The position numbers and the translations under genes were made by a program. Below, one piece after another: positions 9,643-18,590 of a DNA stretch of 64,000 nt. The stretch lies in contig CAKSFP010000007.1 of NCBI GenBank assembly GCA_934454585.1, positions 1 through 64,000 of the forward strand, in the 5' to 3' direction. The notes below the pieces were generated by a model that saw only the letters and a list, made by a program, of their open reading frames with translations, ran no database searches and was not told the DNA's origin. Each line of letters starts with the position of its first letter. Position 1 is the first letter of the stretch. Source of the stretch: an uncultured Clostridia bacterium (GTDB lineage: Bacteria > Bacillota > Clostridia > UMGS1810).

Positions 9643-11604
9643 TTATTTTGTCAGCATCCAAGCCGCCATTTTGCTCTCGTCCGTCCAGAGCTTACCGGCA
9701 GATGCATAATCCGTCACGGTCATTTTTGTGCCGTCCGCCAGCGGAACGAGCACTTCGATTATGTGCTCATACGGCGCAATGTCGCTCTCGGGGAACTCGA
9801 CATCCACATATCCGTCGCCGTTCACCCTGACATCTACCGGATTGTCAACGCTGTATCCGAGTCTGTTTTCCTGTGCCAGGATTACGGGGCCGCGGCGCAG
9901 GGCAATGTGGTGTTTCGCCAATGGGTCTTCCTCGTCATATGTTGCCACCATGTAGTTGATGCCCCAAACCGTCTTATTCATTAGTATTTCGTGACCGTAG
10001 GGAATTGGGTAGAGCGCCTCTGTCCTCATGTCAAGATTAATCTCGATTTTGTCGCCGTTTTTCCACTCGCGCTCTATGGTGATGTAACCCTTATTTACAG
10101 GCTGAGCCTCGCCGTTTACGGTAACGGTTGTGGTTTTGCTCCAATTTGGATTTCTGATCAGCAGCTCAAACTTCTCTGCATTTTCCGTTTCAACCGTTAT
10201 CTCGATTTTACCGCTTACGGGGTAGCTTGTTTTTGTCTCAAATGTGATTTTTGCGCCGTCGGGCGTTCTCGACTGCATTATGCCGTCCGCATAGATGTTA
10301 TATGCAAAGCCTTTTTCCGTGGTGAGCAGTGCCATTTTGGACACAAGGCCGTTGCCGGCAGAGCCTATGCAGGCGCAGCAGCCGTAGTAGTGGTTGTCAG
10401 ACATAATGCGCAGTCCGCCTATCCCTCTGCCTCTCGTTCCGGCTGTCAATGGGCTGTAGCTGTCAAACGGAAGCGGCTCTATCGCCCAGTCGGGGTGCTC
10501 TTTTTTAATCTTGGGTTCGATGACTTTTTCGGTGTTTATCGCACCCAGAAATGCGTTGTAGAAAGAAATCTCAAATGCATCGGCATATTTTGGGTCGCCC
10601 GTGAGCAGAGTCAACTGATATAAGAACTTCATCAGTGTGACAGTAACGCAGGTCTCCTGGGCAATCTCGCAGTTTGTCGTGTTTGCCTGGCGCACGGTGG
10701 AGTGGTCAAACAACTCATGGGTACAGCCGCAGCTGCCGATTATAGTGAAGTCGCTCTCAAGAATTTTGTTTGCAAAATTGATGACAGCGGTTTTGTATCT
10801 ATCGTTGCCCGTCACGCGGTAGTATTCCAGGAGCCCTTCAAAGCATGATGTCATCTCATACGCCTTGGTTATCGGGTACTGATAGGGGTAGAATTTGTCC
10901 TCGTATGCAAGGTCAAACAGATTTTCGACATCCATGCCGCCGCAATCCACTATATATGTGGCAAAATCGAAGAACTGCTTGTCGCCGGTGAGGGTGTAGA
11001 GCCTTACGATAGGCTCGAGCAGAGATGACGAGTTAAGTCCGCGCCAGTTTCTGGTTGCAGCGGTTATCGGGGTTTTGCCGTCCTCGGCAGGTCCGATTTT
11101 TGTCATGATGTATTCAACTTGTTTGCTCATGCAGTTTATGATTTTTTTGATAAAATCTTCGTCGGTGCATATTTCTATGAAATACTGCATTCCGAGAAGG
11201 ACATATTTTCTCTCCCATATATCCCAGCCGTCAAACTCGTGATACTCGCCGTAGCTGCTGATTCTGCCGTTGTCCTCCTGGGTGGACATCATGTCGGCAA
11301 CGGTGTCGCACAGCATGGTGTACAACTCGGCATTGCGGGTGTAGGAATACACAAAGCATGCGCCGCGCATCATCTTGCCCCAGTATTCGCCGCGCCAGCC
11401 GCGGTCATAGTCGGCGTCCGACTCGCGGAACTGATTCACAAAACGGGTCCACAAATCGGGACGGAGCAGCTGAAATTCCTGTATGTATTTTGCCGCATCG
11501 TCAATGAACCCGTTGTACTTGCACAGGTTGTCGTAGTCGGCAAAGAAAATATCCGTTTTGAGCCGGGGATAGTTTGCCGTGTTTTCTTTGTAAAGTTGTC
11601 TCAT
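9643..11604 (-). CDS. GH127-type (DUF1680) glycoside hydrolase, probable beta-L-arabinofuranosidase
   Basis: This 653-residue protein has no signal peptide, so it is cytosolic. The (alpha/alpha)6-barrel family pattern is evident. GH127 enzymes use a zinc-bound cysteine nucleophile: the expected Glu-x-Cys is present as QETC (E317, C319) and the Cys-Cys pair as YYGCC (C409, C410). A candidate acid/base Glu is E297 in HELFD, but it lies 20 residues before E317 rather than the 16 I recall for the characterised enzyme. A beta-sandwich C-terminal part follows from about residue 470. The start has AAGGAGA 8 bases upstream. Family is firm; sugar specificity is inference. Confidence 0.88.
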   Translation of the reverse strand: MRQLYKENTANYPRLKTDIFFADYDNLCKYNGFIDDAAKYIQEFQLLRPDLWTRFVNQFRESDADYDRGWRGEYWGKMMRGACFVYSYTRNAELYTMLCDTVADMMSTQEDNGRISSYGEYHEFDGWDIWERKYVLLGMQYFIEICTDEDFIKKIINCMSKQVEYIMTKIGPAEDGKTPITAATRNWRGLNSSSLLEPIVRLYTLTGDKQFFDFATYIVDCGGMDVENLFDLAYEDKFYPYQYPITKAYEMTSCFEGLLEYYRVTGNDRYKTAVINFANKILESDFTIIGSCGCTHELFDHSTVRQANTTNCEIAQETCVTVTLMKFLYQLTLLTGDPKYADAFEISFYNAFLGAINTEKVIEPKIKKEHPDWAIEPLPFDSYSPLTAGTRGRGIGGLRIMSDNHYYGCCACIGSAGNGLVSKMALLTTEKGFAYNIYADGIMQSRTPDGAKITFETKTSYPVSGKIEITVETENAEKFELLIRNPNWSKTTTVTVNGEAQPVNKGYITIEREWKNGDKIEINLDMRTEALYPIPYGHEILMNKTVWGINYMVATYDEEDPLAKHHIALRRGPVILAQENRLGYSVDNPVDVRVNGDGYVDVEFPESDIAPYEHIIEVLVPLADGTKMTVTDYASAGKLWTDESKMAAWMLTK

Positions 11605-11633
11605 AAGAGTTATCTCCTTGTGTTTTTTTTATG

Positions 11634-11662
11634 AGTATAGCATTTTCAAATTTATTTTGCAA
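11634..11662 (-). promoter_or_regulatory. SigA-type promoter of the GH127 gene
   Basis: On the minus strand TTGCAA (11657-11662), a 17-base spacer and TATACT (11634-11639) lie about 30 bases upstream of the start codon. Confidence 0.7.
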
Positions 11663-11797
11663 TAGTTTTGAATAAATTGTTTATATAAAATATAAAATAT
11701 GTACTTTTTGTTTATGTTTCTTTACATTAATATTACACATATTGATTTTTTTGCTCAGAAATGATACCATATAATCAGGAGATTGTATGATATTCTT

Positions 11798-12057
11798 GCA
11801 ACCCATCAGTCAGTCGGTTTTAATAAATAAGACCTCACTGACAGCTGTCTCGGCTTCGCCTCGGTCAGCGATAAACGCTTGCCGCCGGCAAGCATCCCCT
11901 TGCACAGGGATCCTTTCGCTCAAGTGATATTTTGCTCTGAGGCGAGGGGTATATGTTGTGTATCTGTGAGATCCATAGCGAACGCGTGTCGAGCAGATAC
12001 ACAACATATACCCTGAGACGACGCACATTATGCAAATATTTGACTGAGGGGTTGTGC
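11798..12057. mobile_element. MITE-like unit bounded by inverted repeats, containing palindromic repeat copy B (core type 2)
   Basis: The ends GCAACCCATCAGTCAG (11798-11813) and the complement of 12041-12057 are imperfect terminal inverted repeats (CAACCC-TCAGTCA in both). Inside are small hairpins (for example CTTGCCG/CGGCAAG near 11879-11893). There is also a strong stem with 20-base perfect arms (11947-11966 and 11994-12013), whose 27-base loop contains ATCCATAGC and GCGTG, shared with copy F at 37.65 kb. No open reading frame for a transposase is present. It fills most of the 500-base gap between the divergent GH127 and secreted-protein genes; the rest is AT-rich and holds the GH127 promoter. 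Confidence 0.65.
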
Positions 12058-12100
12058 GGTATATTGTAATCTGACTAATCAATACAAGGAGTTGATTATC

Positions 12101-12964
12101 ATGAAAAAAATCATAGCGTCGGCAATGGCATTCACCATGCTGTGCACAACAGCGCTTGCCGCACCGACAAAGAATAAATTCTACAACAAAAACACATTTG
12201 GACGGGATATGCTCGCCTGGACCGCAAGTAAATTTGCCAAAGACACAAAAAACGACAACATCCCGGACAGCGGCTCAAACGATAATAAGAATGATGCAGA
12301 AAATAACGGAAACATAACCAAACCCGACAGCGGCAATAGACTCACAATGGCAGATGTCGTGGGCGGAATATGTGTTGTTGGCTCAGTTATTCGCACAACC
12401 GTCGGCGGAGAGGACGCCGTGAAAGTCACATACTATGCAAATGGCAGCGAGACTGCGCGCGAATGTTATTTTGTGTCATCTTCGCGCACGAACGGTAAGT
12501 ATAAATATGAGGACATAACAAGCGGTTCGCTGATTTATGTGTCGCTGCGGCCTGATGCGACTGTCGGCAAGTATGCCGTGATGTCCGTCATTGGCTCAAA
12601 CGGCTTGCCGATTGTTGACAGTGCGGCCTTCCGCGCAAACTTCAGTTCGGGCAAAGCGAATTTTGAATTTTCATACATAGCCGACATAAGGACGAGAAAC
12701 GGTTCCACGGTTGTGACGACAGGCAGCGACGAGGCTCTTGTGACTGACAAAAATACATTCTGCTACACATTTGATAACTCTGTGCGAAACCCCGGTGTGG
12801 TTGTGGGTGACTTTATGTCGGGCGATGTGGACAGCGCTCGGTATGACGAGAGTAGCGGCAAAAGCACGGTTTACTTCATATATGCCGTGATATATGACGG
12901 CGAGACAAAGGCGATTTGTTCGTTTGCAAAACCGATAACGGTTGACGGAAATGCAGAAATATGA
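12101..12964 (+). CDS. Secreted protein of unknown function
   Basis: This is about 287 residues starting at ATG 12101, with AAGGAG 9 bases upstream; a TTG at 12092 is in frame but too close to that site. Residues 1-20 form a signal peptide ending in TTALAA. Residues 40-75 are an Asn/Asp/Lys-rich low-complexity linker. The remainder is beta-rich and might form one or two Ig-like sheets. No known family was recognised. The right terminal repeat of the upstream MITE-like unit ends 43 bases before the start and includes TTGACT, which could serve as a -35, but no well-spaced -10 was found. Confidence 0.75.
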   Translation: MKKIIASAMAFTMLCTTALAAPTKNKFYNKNTFGRDMLAWTASKFAKDTKNDNIPDSGSNDNKNDAENNGNITKPDSGNRLTMADVVGGICVVGSVIRTTVGGEDAVKVTYYANGSETARECYFVSSSRTNGKYKYEDITSGSLIYVSLRPDATVGKYAVMSVIGSNGLPIVDSAAFRANFSSGKANFEFSYIADIRTRNGSTVVTTGSDEALVTDKNTFCYTFDNSVRNPGVVVGDFMSGDVDSARYDESSGKSTVYFIYAVIYDGETKAICSFAKPITVDGNAEI

Positions 12965-12995
12965 ATGTTAAAAATGAGAAAACGGGAGCAGTGGA

Positions 12996-15572
12996 ATGAG
13001 AAGAATAACAGCCGGAATACTCGCTCATGTTGACTCAGGGAAGACTACCTTGTCCGAGGCAATGTTGTTTGAGAGTGGCAGAATAAGAAAACAGGGCAGA
13101 GTGGACCACAAAGACAGTTTTTTGGATAATAACGCAATAGAAAGAGACAGGGGCATCACTATTTTCTCAAAACAAGCGGAGTTGAGACTCGGTGACCATA
13201 CCTGTCTCACACTTTTGGATACACCGGGACATGTGGATTTTTGTGCGGAGACGGAGCGCACACTTGCCGTGCTCGACTGCGCGATACTTGTAATAAGTGC
13301 GTCGGACGGGGTGCAGAGTCACACGGAAACCCTTTGGCATCTGCTCGAGGGGTACGGTTTGCCGGTGTTTCTGTTTGTCAACAAGATGGATCTTGAGCAC
13401 CGCACCAAGGCAGAGATCATGGACGAACTGCGCACAAAATTCGGCGGCGGATGCATAGAGTTTTCACCCGATTGGCGCTGCGACGCCAACAAGTGTGAGG
13501 AAATTGCCGTGTGCGATGACGGCATCATGGAAAAATATCTCGAGGACGGTGCAATATCGGACGCCAACATACGCGATGCTGTGGCGGCGAGGAAGATTTT
13601 TCCGTGCATATTCGGATCAGCACTAAAAAATAACGGTGTGGCGGATTTTATGCGGTTAATAGAACTTTACTCTGCGTCAAAGAGCTACCGCACGGATTTC
13701 GGCGCAAAGGTGTACAAGATATCCGAAGATGAGCGCGGCACACGCCTCACTCACATGAAGATAACGGGCGGCACTCTGTGCGTGAAAGAGATTATCGGCG
13801 GAGTGACGGACGGCGAGCAATGGAGTGAGAAAATAAACGAGATTAGAATATACTCCGGCGCAAAGTACGAGAGTGAAAAAGAGGTGGAATCCGGCACAGT
13901 GTGTGCAGTGACGGGGCTTGAGAGAACATATGCCGGTCAGGGGCTGGGGTTTGAGAGCGACAGTGCGGCGCTCACGCTTGAACCGGTGTTCTCCTACAGA
14001 GTGAAAATTCTTGACGACACAAGCGACAGCGCTGCGCTGATGATGCTGAAAAAACTCGGCGAGGAGGAAACTCAGCTCAATGTTGTGTGGAATCCGCATT
14101 TGAGGCAGATCGGCATTGAACTTATGGGCGGTGTTCAGCTTGAGGTGCTCAGGCGGATTATAGACGAACGGTTCGGCATAAAAGCAGAGTTTGAACAAAG
14201 CGGCATAGTATACAAAGAGACTATATCCGGCAAGGCAGAGGGTGTCGGTCATTATGAGCCGCTGCGGCACTATGCCGAGGTTCATCTGCTGCTCGAACAA
14301 GGCAAACCCGGAAGCGGACTTAACTTTGCATCACGCTGTCGTGACGACGAACTCGACATCAATTGGCAGAGACTTGTGCTTACGTATCTGAAAGAAAAAA
14401 CACACCTCGGAGTGCTCACAGGTTCACCAATCACAGACATGAACATAACGCTTGTGTCGGGCAGGGCGCACATTAAGCATACGGACGGCGGCGACTTCCG
14501 CCAGGCGACCTACAGGGCGGTTCGTCAGGGACTGCGCAGCGCACAGAGTGTGCTCCTTGAGCCTTGGTTTGACTTTGTGATAGATGTGCCGTGTGATAAC
14601 ATAGGCAGAGTTATGTCAGACATCACCCGAATGGACGGCAGATTCGAGCCGCCGATGTCAACATCTGAGAGTGCGCGCCTCATCGGCAGTGCACCTGTTG
14701 CGGCGATACGCGATTACCAGAGCGAATTGGTGTCGTTTACGCGCGGAATGGGCCGTATGACTTGCCGTTTTCGCAATTACGAGCCGTGCCGAAATGCGAA
14801 AGATGTTATAGATCAAATCGGTTACGACTGTGATGCGGATGTCGACAACACGGCCGATTCCGTGTTTTGTTCGCACGGCGCCTCTGTCATAGTCAAGTGG
14901 GACGAGGTTTGTGAACATATGCATCTGCCGAGCGTGTTTGCGCCGAAATCTGACAACAATGCGGCAGCAAGTGCAAATGTACGCAAAAAATTTGACCCGA
15001 CTGCGGCGAGTGACGAGGAACTCAACAAGATATTTGAGCGGACTTTCGGAAAGCCGCGAGAAAATGTAACAAAAAAACAGTTGAAAAAGCCGTCTGCACA
15101 GGACAATTTCAAAAGCGGGAAAAGCAGGAAAACACACTTTGGTCCGGAGTATCTGCTTGTGGACGCCTACAACATCATTTTTGCATGGGAGAGCCTAAAG
15201 GCAGCGGCGGCGGACAGCATAGACCTGGCGAGAACACAGCTTATAAACAGACTGATAAACTATCGCGCTGTCAAGGGGTGCGAGTTGATAGCCGTGTTTG
15301 ACGCATACAAGGTAAAGGGCGGCACCGGCAGCATAGAGAGCGTGAACGGCATAAGCATAGTATACACCAAAGAGGCGGAGACGGCGGACACTTATATAGA
15401 AAGAGTGTCACACGAGTTGGCTAAGAATCATTTAGTGCGCGTAGCGACATCGGATGGACCGGAGCAGATGATAATTGTCGGAAACGGTGCGCTGCGCTTG
15501 AGTGCATCGGCATTTGAAAAAGAGATTGAAGCTGTGGAGAGGTCCATAGAGGAATATTTGTCTGACTGTTGA
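12996..15572 (+). CDS. TetM-like translation GTPase fused to a C-terminal YacP/Rae1-type NYN nuclease domain
   Basis: This is 858 residues. The first part, up to about residue 650, is an EF-G-like ribosome-protection-type GTPase: AHVDSGKTTLSE (G1, residue 10 on), RGITI (G2), DTPGHVDF (G3) and NKMD (G4), followed by domains II to V. A charged linker (about 650-710) leads to a NYN/YacP-like domain from about residue 716, beginning LLVDAYNIIFAW, with AVFDAY and later TADTYIERVSHE and VRVATSDGPEQ, typical of DUF901/Rae1. In Bacillus subtilis, stand-alone Rae1 cuts mRNA in the ribosomal A site. Both halves therefore point to the A site; a joint role is inference. It is not automatically a tetracycline-resistance gene. 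Confidence 0.88.
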   Translation: MRRITAGILAHVDSGKTTLSEAMLFESGRIRKQGRVDHKDSFLDNNAIERDRGITIFSKQAELRLGDHTCLTLLDTPGHVDFCAETERTLAVLDCAILVISASDGVQSHTETLWHLLEGYGLPVFLFVNKMDLEHRTKAEIMDELRTKFGGGCIEFSPDWRCDANKCEEIAVCDDGIMEKYLEDGAISDANIRDAVAARKIFPCIFGSALKNNGVADFMRLIELYSASKSYRTDFGAKVYKISEDERGTRLTHMKITGGTLCVKEIIGGVTDGEQWSEKINEIRIYSGAKYESEKEVESGTVCAVTGLERTYAGQGLGFESDSAALTLEPVFSYRVKILDDTSDSAALMMLKKLGEEETQLNVVWNPHLRQIGIELMGGVQLEVLRRIIDERFGIKAEFEQSGIVYKETISGKAEGVGHYEPLRHYAEVHLLLEQGKPGSGLNFASRCRDDELDINWQRLVLTYLKEKTHLGVLTGSPITDMNITLVSGRAHIKHTDGGDFRQATYRAVRQGLRSAQSVLLEPWFDFVIDVPCDNIGRVMSDITRMDGRFEPPMSTSESARLIGSAPVAAIRDYQSELVSFTRGMGRMTCRFRNYEPCRNAKDVIDQIGYDCDADVDNTADSVFCSHGASVIVKWDEVCEHMHLPSVFAPKSDNNAAASANVRKKFDPTAASDEELNKIFERTFGKPRENVTKKQLKKPSAQDNFKSGKSRKTHFGPEYLLVDAYNIIFAWESLKAAAADSIDLARTQLINRLINYRAVKGCELIAVFDAYKVKGGTGSIESVNGISIVYTKEAETADTYIERVSHELAKNHLVRVATSDGPEQMIIVGNGALRLSASAFEKEIEAVERSIEEYLSDC

Positions 15573-15581
15573 AAATACCAC

Positions 15582-15610
15582 TTGAAAAACATGTGGAAAA
15601 ATAGTATAAT
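15582..15610 (+). promoter_or_regulatory. SigA-type promoter of lon
   Basis: TTGAAA (15582-15587), a 17-base spacer and TATAAT (15605-15610) lie about 30 bases before the lon start. No CIRCE or CtsR-like operator was seen. Confidence 0.85.
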
Positions 15611-15640
15611 CAAAATATAAAACTAAGGAGGGTTAACAAC

Positions 15641-17974
15641 ATGGCAGAAGAAAAAATTGCAGAAAAAATTCACACACTACCTGTACTGCCGCTCAGAGGT
15701 TTCCCTGTGTTTCCCGATATGATAATACAATTTGATGTCGGCAGAGATAAATCCATCGCGGCGATAGAAAAATCGTCCGTGCAGAATCAGTTGATATTCC
15801 TTGCGCCGCAGAGAAATCCGGATGACGGCCGACCCATAGAGGAAGATATATATCCCGTTGGTACCATCGCGCGCATAAAGCAAGTGCTGCGCATCGGTGA
15901 TAATGATGTAAGGGTGCTTGTGGAGGGCATAATACGCGGTGAGGTGTTGTCGTGCTCGGATGACGACTCGTACATTGAGTGCACAGTCCGCGAGACACGC
16001 TCTCTCGGTTCAGAGGACGAGCAGGCACACATTGCCGCGGACGCATATATGAAAAACATTAAAAACCTGTGCGCAGGTTACTCAGTCATGAGCGGCAAAG
16101 CGACCGTGGAATCGGCGGCGGACTACATGGACGACGATGACCCCGGTCACTTCAGCGACAAGTTGGCGGCGGCAATGCCGTTTTTTTCCAAGGATAAAAT
16201 AAAACTTCTGGAACAGACTGATGTGATAAAGCGTCTTGAAATGCTCGTTGAGATGATGGAGAACCTCATAGAGAACAAAAAGATGTCCGACCGCATTGAA
16301 ATGCGCACAAAACAGCGGCTCAGCAAGACGCAGAGGGAGTTTTATCTTCGCGAGAAGCTGCGCGTCGTGCGCGAGGAACTCGGCGAGGCGGATGCGGTGT
16401 CGGCAGAGATTGACGATTACCTTACAAAGCTTGAGGAAAAATGCGTGCCCGATTTTGTGCTTGAAAAGGCTAAAAAAGAGCTTGACAAGCTGCACAAGAT
16501 GCAAAACGGTAACCCCGAGGGCGCCGTGATACGCGACTATGTGCAGTGGCTGACAGATCTGCCATGGACGGAGAAAACCGATGAAAACTCCGAGATTGAG
16601 CTTGCGCAGCACCATCTTGACAAAGACCACTACGGCATGAAAGATGTTAAAGAGAGAATACTTGAATTCATATCCGTACGCAAAATATCCGGCGGCAAAA
16701 AAGCGCCGATACTCTGCCTAGTCGGACCTCCGGGAGTGGGTAAAACTTCTGTTGCCAAGTCCATCGCCAAGGCTCTCGGAAGAAAATATGTCCGTCTGTC
16801 GCTCGGTGGGATTCGTGATGAGGCGGATATTCGCGGACATCGTAAGACATATGTTGGTGCTATGCCCGGGCGCATAATCACTGCTATGAAACAGGCCGGA
16901 GTGACCAATCCGCTTATTCTCCTTGACGAGATAGACAAGATATCCGCAGACTACCGCGGCAATCCGTCCGCGGCTCTGCTTGAAGTGCTCGACAGTGCGC
17001 AGAATTTCTCGTTTCGTGATCATTATATCGAACTTGACTATGATTTGTCCGATGTGCTCTTTGTCACTACGGCAAACAGTCTCGACACTGTGGACAGACC
17101 GCTCCTTGACAGGATGGAAGTCATTGAGCTTAGCGGCTATACGGACGCCGAAAAGGCTCAGATAGCCATGAAACACCTCATTCCGCGTCTTTTTGAGGAA
17201 CACGGTATGAAAAAAAGCATGATAAAATTCAGCGAACCGGCAATTCTGGACATAATAAACGGCTACACAAGGGAATCCGGAGTGCGTGAGCTTGAACGAA
17301 AGATAGAGAAAATCTTCCGCAAGGCAGCAAAAATGATAGAAGCTGACGGCGCAAAGAGCGTGAGCGTCACCAAAATAAACCTTGAATCGCTTTTGGGCAA
17401 GCGGATATATCTCGACACTGAAAAAAGAAGTGACGAAGTGGGCGTTGCCACCGGTCTTGCGTGGACTCAGTACGGCGGCGACATACTCTACATCGAGGCA
17501 GAGGTTATGGACGGAGGCGGCAGTGTGGAGCTTACCGGTCAACTGGGTGATGTGATGAAGGAATCCGCCAAGGCGGCCGTGACATATATCCGCGCAAATT
17601 CGGACAAATTCGGCATAGACAGAGAGTTCTACAAAAACAATGACATCCACATCCATGTGCCGGAGGGAGCCGTGCCAAAGGACGGTCCGAGCGCCGGCAT
17701 AACCATGACGACGGCGCTTGTGTCGGCGTTATCGGGGCGCAAGGTGACAAAGGATGTCGCAATGACGGGAGAGATAACCATAACAGGAAAAATTCTCCCT
17801 ATAGGCGGACTCAAGGAAAAATCTCTCGCTGCGCACAGAATGGGCATCAAAAAAGTGCTCATCCCTGCCGAGAACAGGCGCGACCTTGAGGAGATACCGG
17901 AGGAGATTAGAGACGATATGCAGTTTATAACGGCAGACAGTATGGAGACCGTTATAAACAACGCACTTTTATGA
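15641..17974 (+). CDS. lon: ATP-dependent protease La (LonA)
   Basis: This is a 777-residue cytosolic AAA+ serine protease that degrades misfolded and regulatory proteins. The N-terminal substrate-binding domain spans about residues 12-205, and a coiled-coil linker precedes the ATPase with Walker A GPPGVGKTS (about 362-370) and Walker B LLDEIDK. The protease domain has the catalytic serine in PKDGPSAGI (S684) and the lysine in GGLKEK (K727), the normal 43-residue spacing. The start has AAGGAGGG. It is followed 13 bases later by engB, as in B. subtilis. Confidence 0.98.
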   Translation: MAEEKIAEKIHTLPVLPLRGFPVFPDMIIQFDVGRDKSIAAIEKSSVQNQLIFLAPQRNPDDGRPIEEDIYPVGTIARIKQVLRIGDNDVRVLVEGIIRGEVLSCSDDDSYIECTVRETRSLGSEDEQAHIAADAYMKNIKNLCAGYSVMSGKATVESAADYMDDDDPGHFSDKLAAAMPFFSKDKIKLLEQTDVIKRLEMLVEMMENLIENKKMSDRIEMRTKQRLSKTQREFYLREKLRVVREELGEADAVSAEIDDYLTKLEEKCVPDFVLEKAKKELDKLHKMQNGNPEGAVIRDYVQWLTDLPWTEKTDENSEIELAQHHLDKDHYGMKDVKERILEFISVRKISGGKKAPILCLVGPPGVGKTSVAKSIAKALGRKYVRLSLGGIRDEADIRGHRKTYVGAMPGRIITAMKQAGVTNPLILLDEIDKISADYRGNPSAALLEVLDSAQNFSFRDHYIELDYDLSDVLFVTTANSLDTVDRPLLDRMEVIELSGYTDAEKAQIAMKHLIPRLFEEHGMKKSMIKFSEPAILDIINGYTRESGVRELERKIEKIFRKAAKMIEADGAKSVSVTKINLESLLGKRIYLDTEKRSDEVGVATGLAWTQYGGDILYIEAEVMDGGGSVELTGQLGDVMKESAKAAVTYIRANSDKFGIDREFYKNNDIHIHVPEGAVPKDGPSAGITMTTALVSALSGRKVTKDVAMTGEITITGKILPIGGLKEKSLAAHRMGIKKVLIPAENRRDLEEIPEEIRDDMQFITADSMETVINNALL

Positions 17975-17987
17975 TAAGAGGAATGAC

Positions 17988-18575
17988 ATGAATCTTAATA
18001 ATGTAACACTTACCATATCAGCGGTAAAAAAGGCGCAGTATCCTCGGGGCGATATGCCCGAGATAGCCTTTGCCGGGCGGTCAAATGTGGGCAAATCTTC
18101 ACTGATAAACAGGCTGCTCAACAGAAAGAGCCTTGCAAGGGTCAGTTCAAAACCCGGCAAGACTGCCACGATTAATTTTTATAACATAGACGACTCCCTG
18201 TACCTGGTGGATCTTCCGGGGTACGGTTTTGCCCGGGTATCACCGCAGGAGAAGAAAAAATGGGCGGTTATGATTGACGAATACCTGAATACGCGTGAGT
18301 CACTCGGTCAGGTGATTTTGCTGGTGGACAGCCGTCACAAGCCGACCGAGGACGACAAAACCATGCTCGGGTTCATCCGCCATGCTTGCGGCAGAGCGGT
18401 TGTGGTGGCAACCAAGTTTGACAAGCTGAAAAAAAGTCAGCGGGATGAATCACTGCGCATGATTATAACTGAGCTTGAACTCAGCGGGGATGATGTGATA
18501 ATACCTTTTTCCACAGTTGCAGACTTTGGTTCTGATGAGCTGTGGAGCTATATTAACGACGAAATTATGCACTGA
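17988..18575 (+). CDS. engB: Ribosome biogenesis GTP-binding protein EngB/YsxC
   Basis: This is a 195-residue GTPase needed for late 50S ribosome assembly. G1 is GRSNVGKSSLINRLL near residue 29, G3 is DLPGYGFA and G4 is TKFDK. The lon-engB order is conserved in Firmicutes. It is followed 15 bases later by pcrA, so lon, engB and pcrA may form one transcript. Confidence 0.97.
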   Translation: MNLNNVTLTISAVKKAQYPRGDMPEIAFAGRSNVGKSSLINRLLNRKSLARVSSKPGKTATINFYNIDDSLYLVDLPGYGFARVSPQEKKKWAVMIDEYLNTRESLGQVILLVDSRHKPTEDDKTMLGFIRHACGRAVVVATKFDKLKKSQRDESLRMIITELELSGDDVIIPFSTVADFGSDELWSYINDEIMH

Positions 18576-18590
18576 GAATGGAGAAAATAA

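Noticed and set aside
9270..9830. Plus-strand frame across the MATE promoter and repeat A
   Set aside because: It crosses a consensus promoter and a palindromic repeat; there is no family and no ribosome binding site.
11810..12082. 90-codon minus-strand frame in the 12-kb gap
   Set aside because: It lies inside the inverted-repeat unit, and its composition follows the hairpins.
12996..14900. Annotation as a tetracycline-resistance gene
   Set aside because: The TetM-like fold alone does not show resistance; the C-terminal nuclease domain and the housekeeping context argue for a chromosomal translation-related factor.
16718..17656. 312-codon minus-strand frame opposite lon
   Set aside because: It overlaps the conserved ATPase and protease domains of lon and shows no recognisable family.
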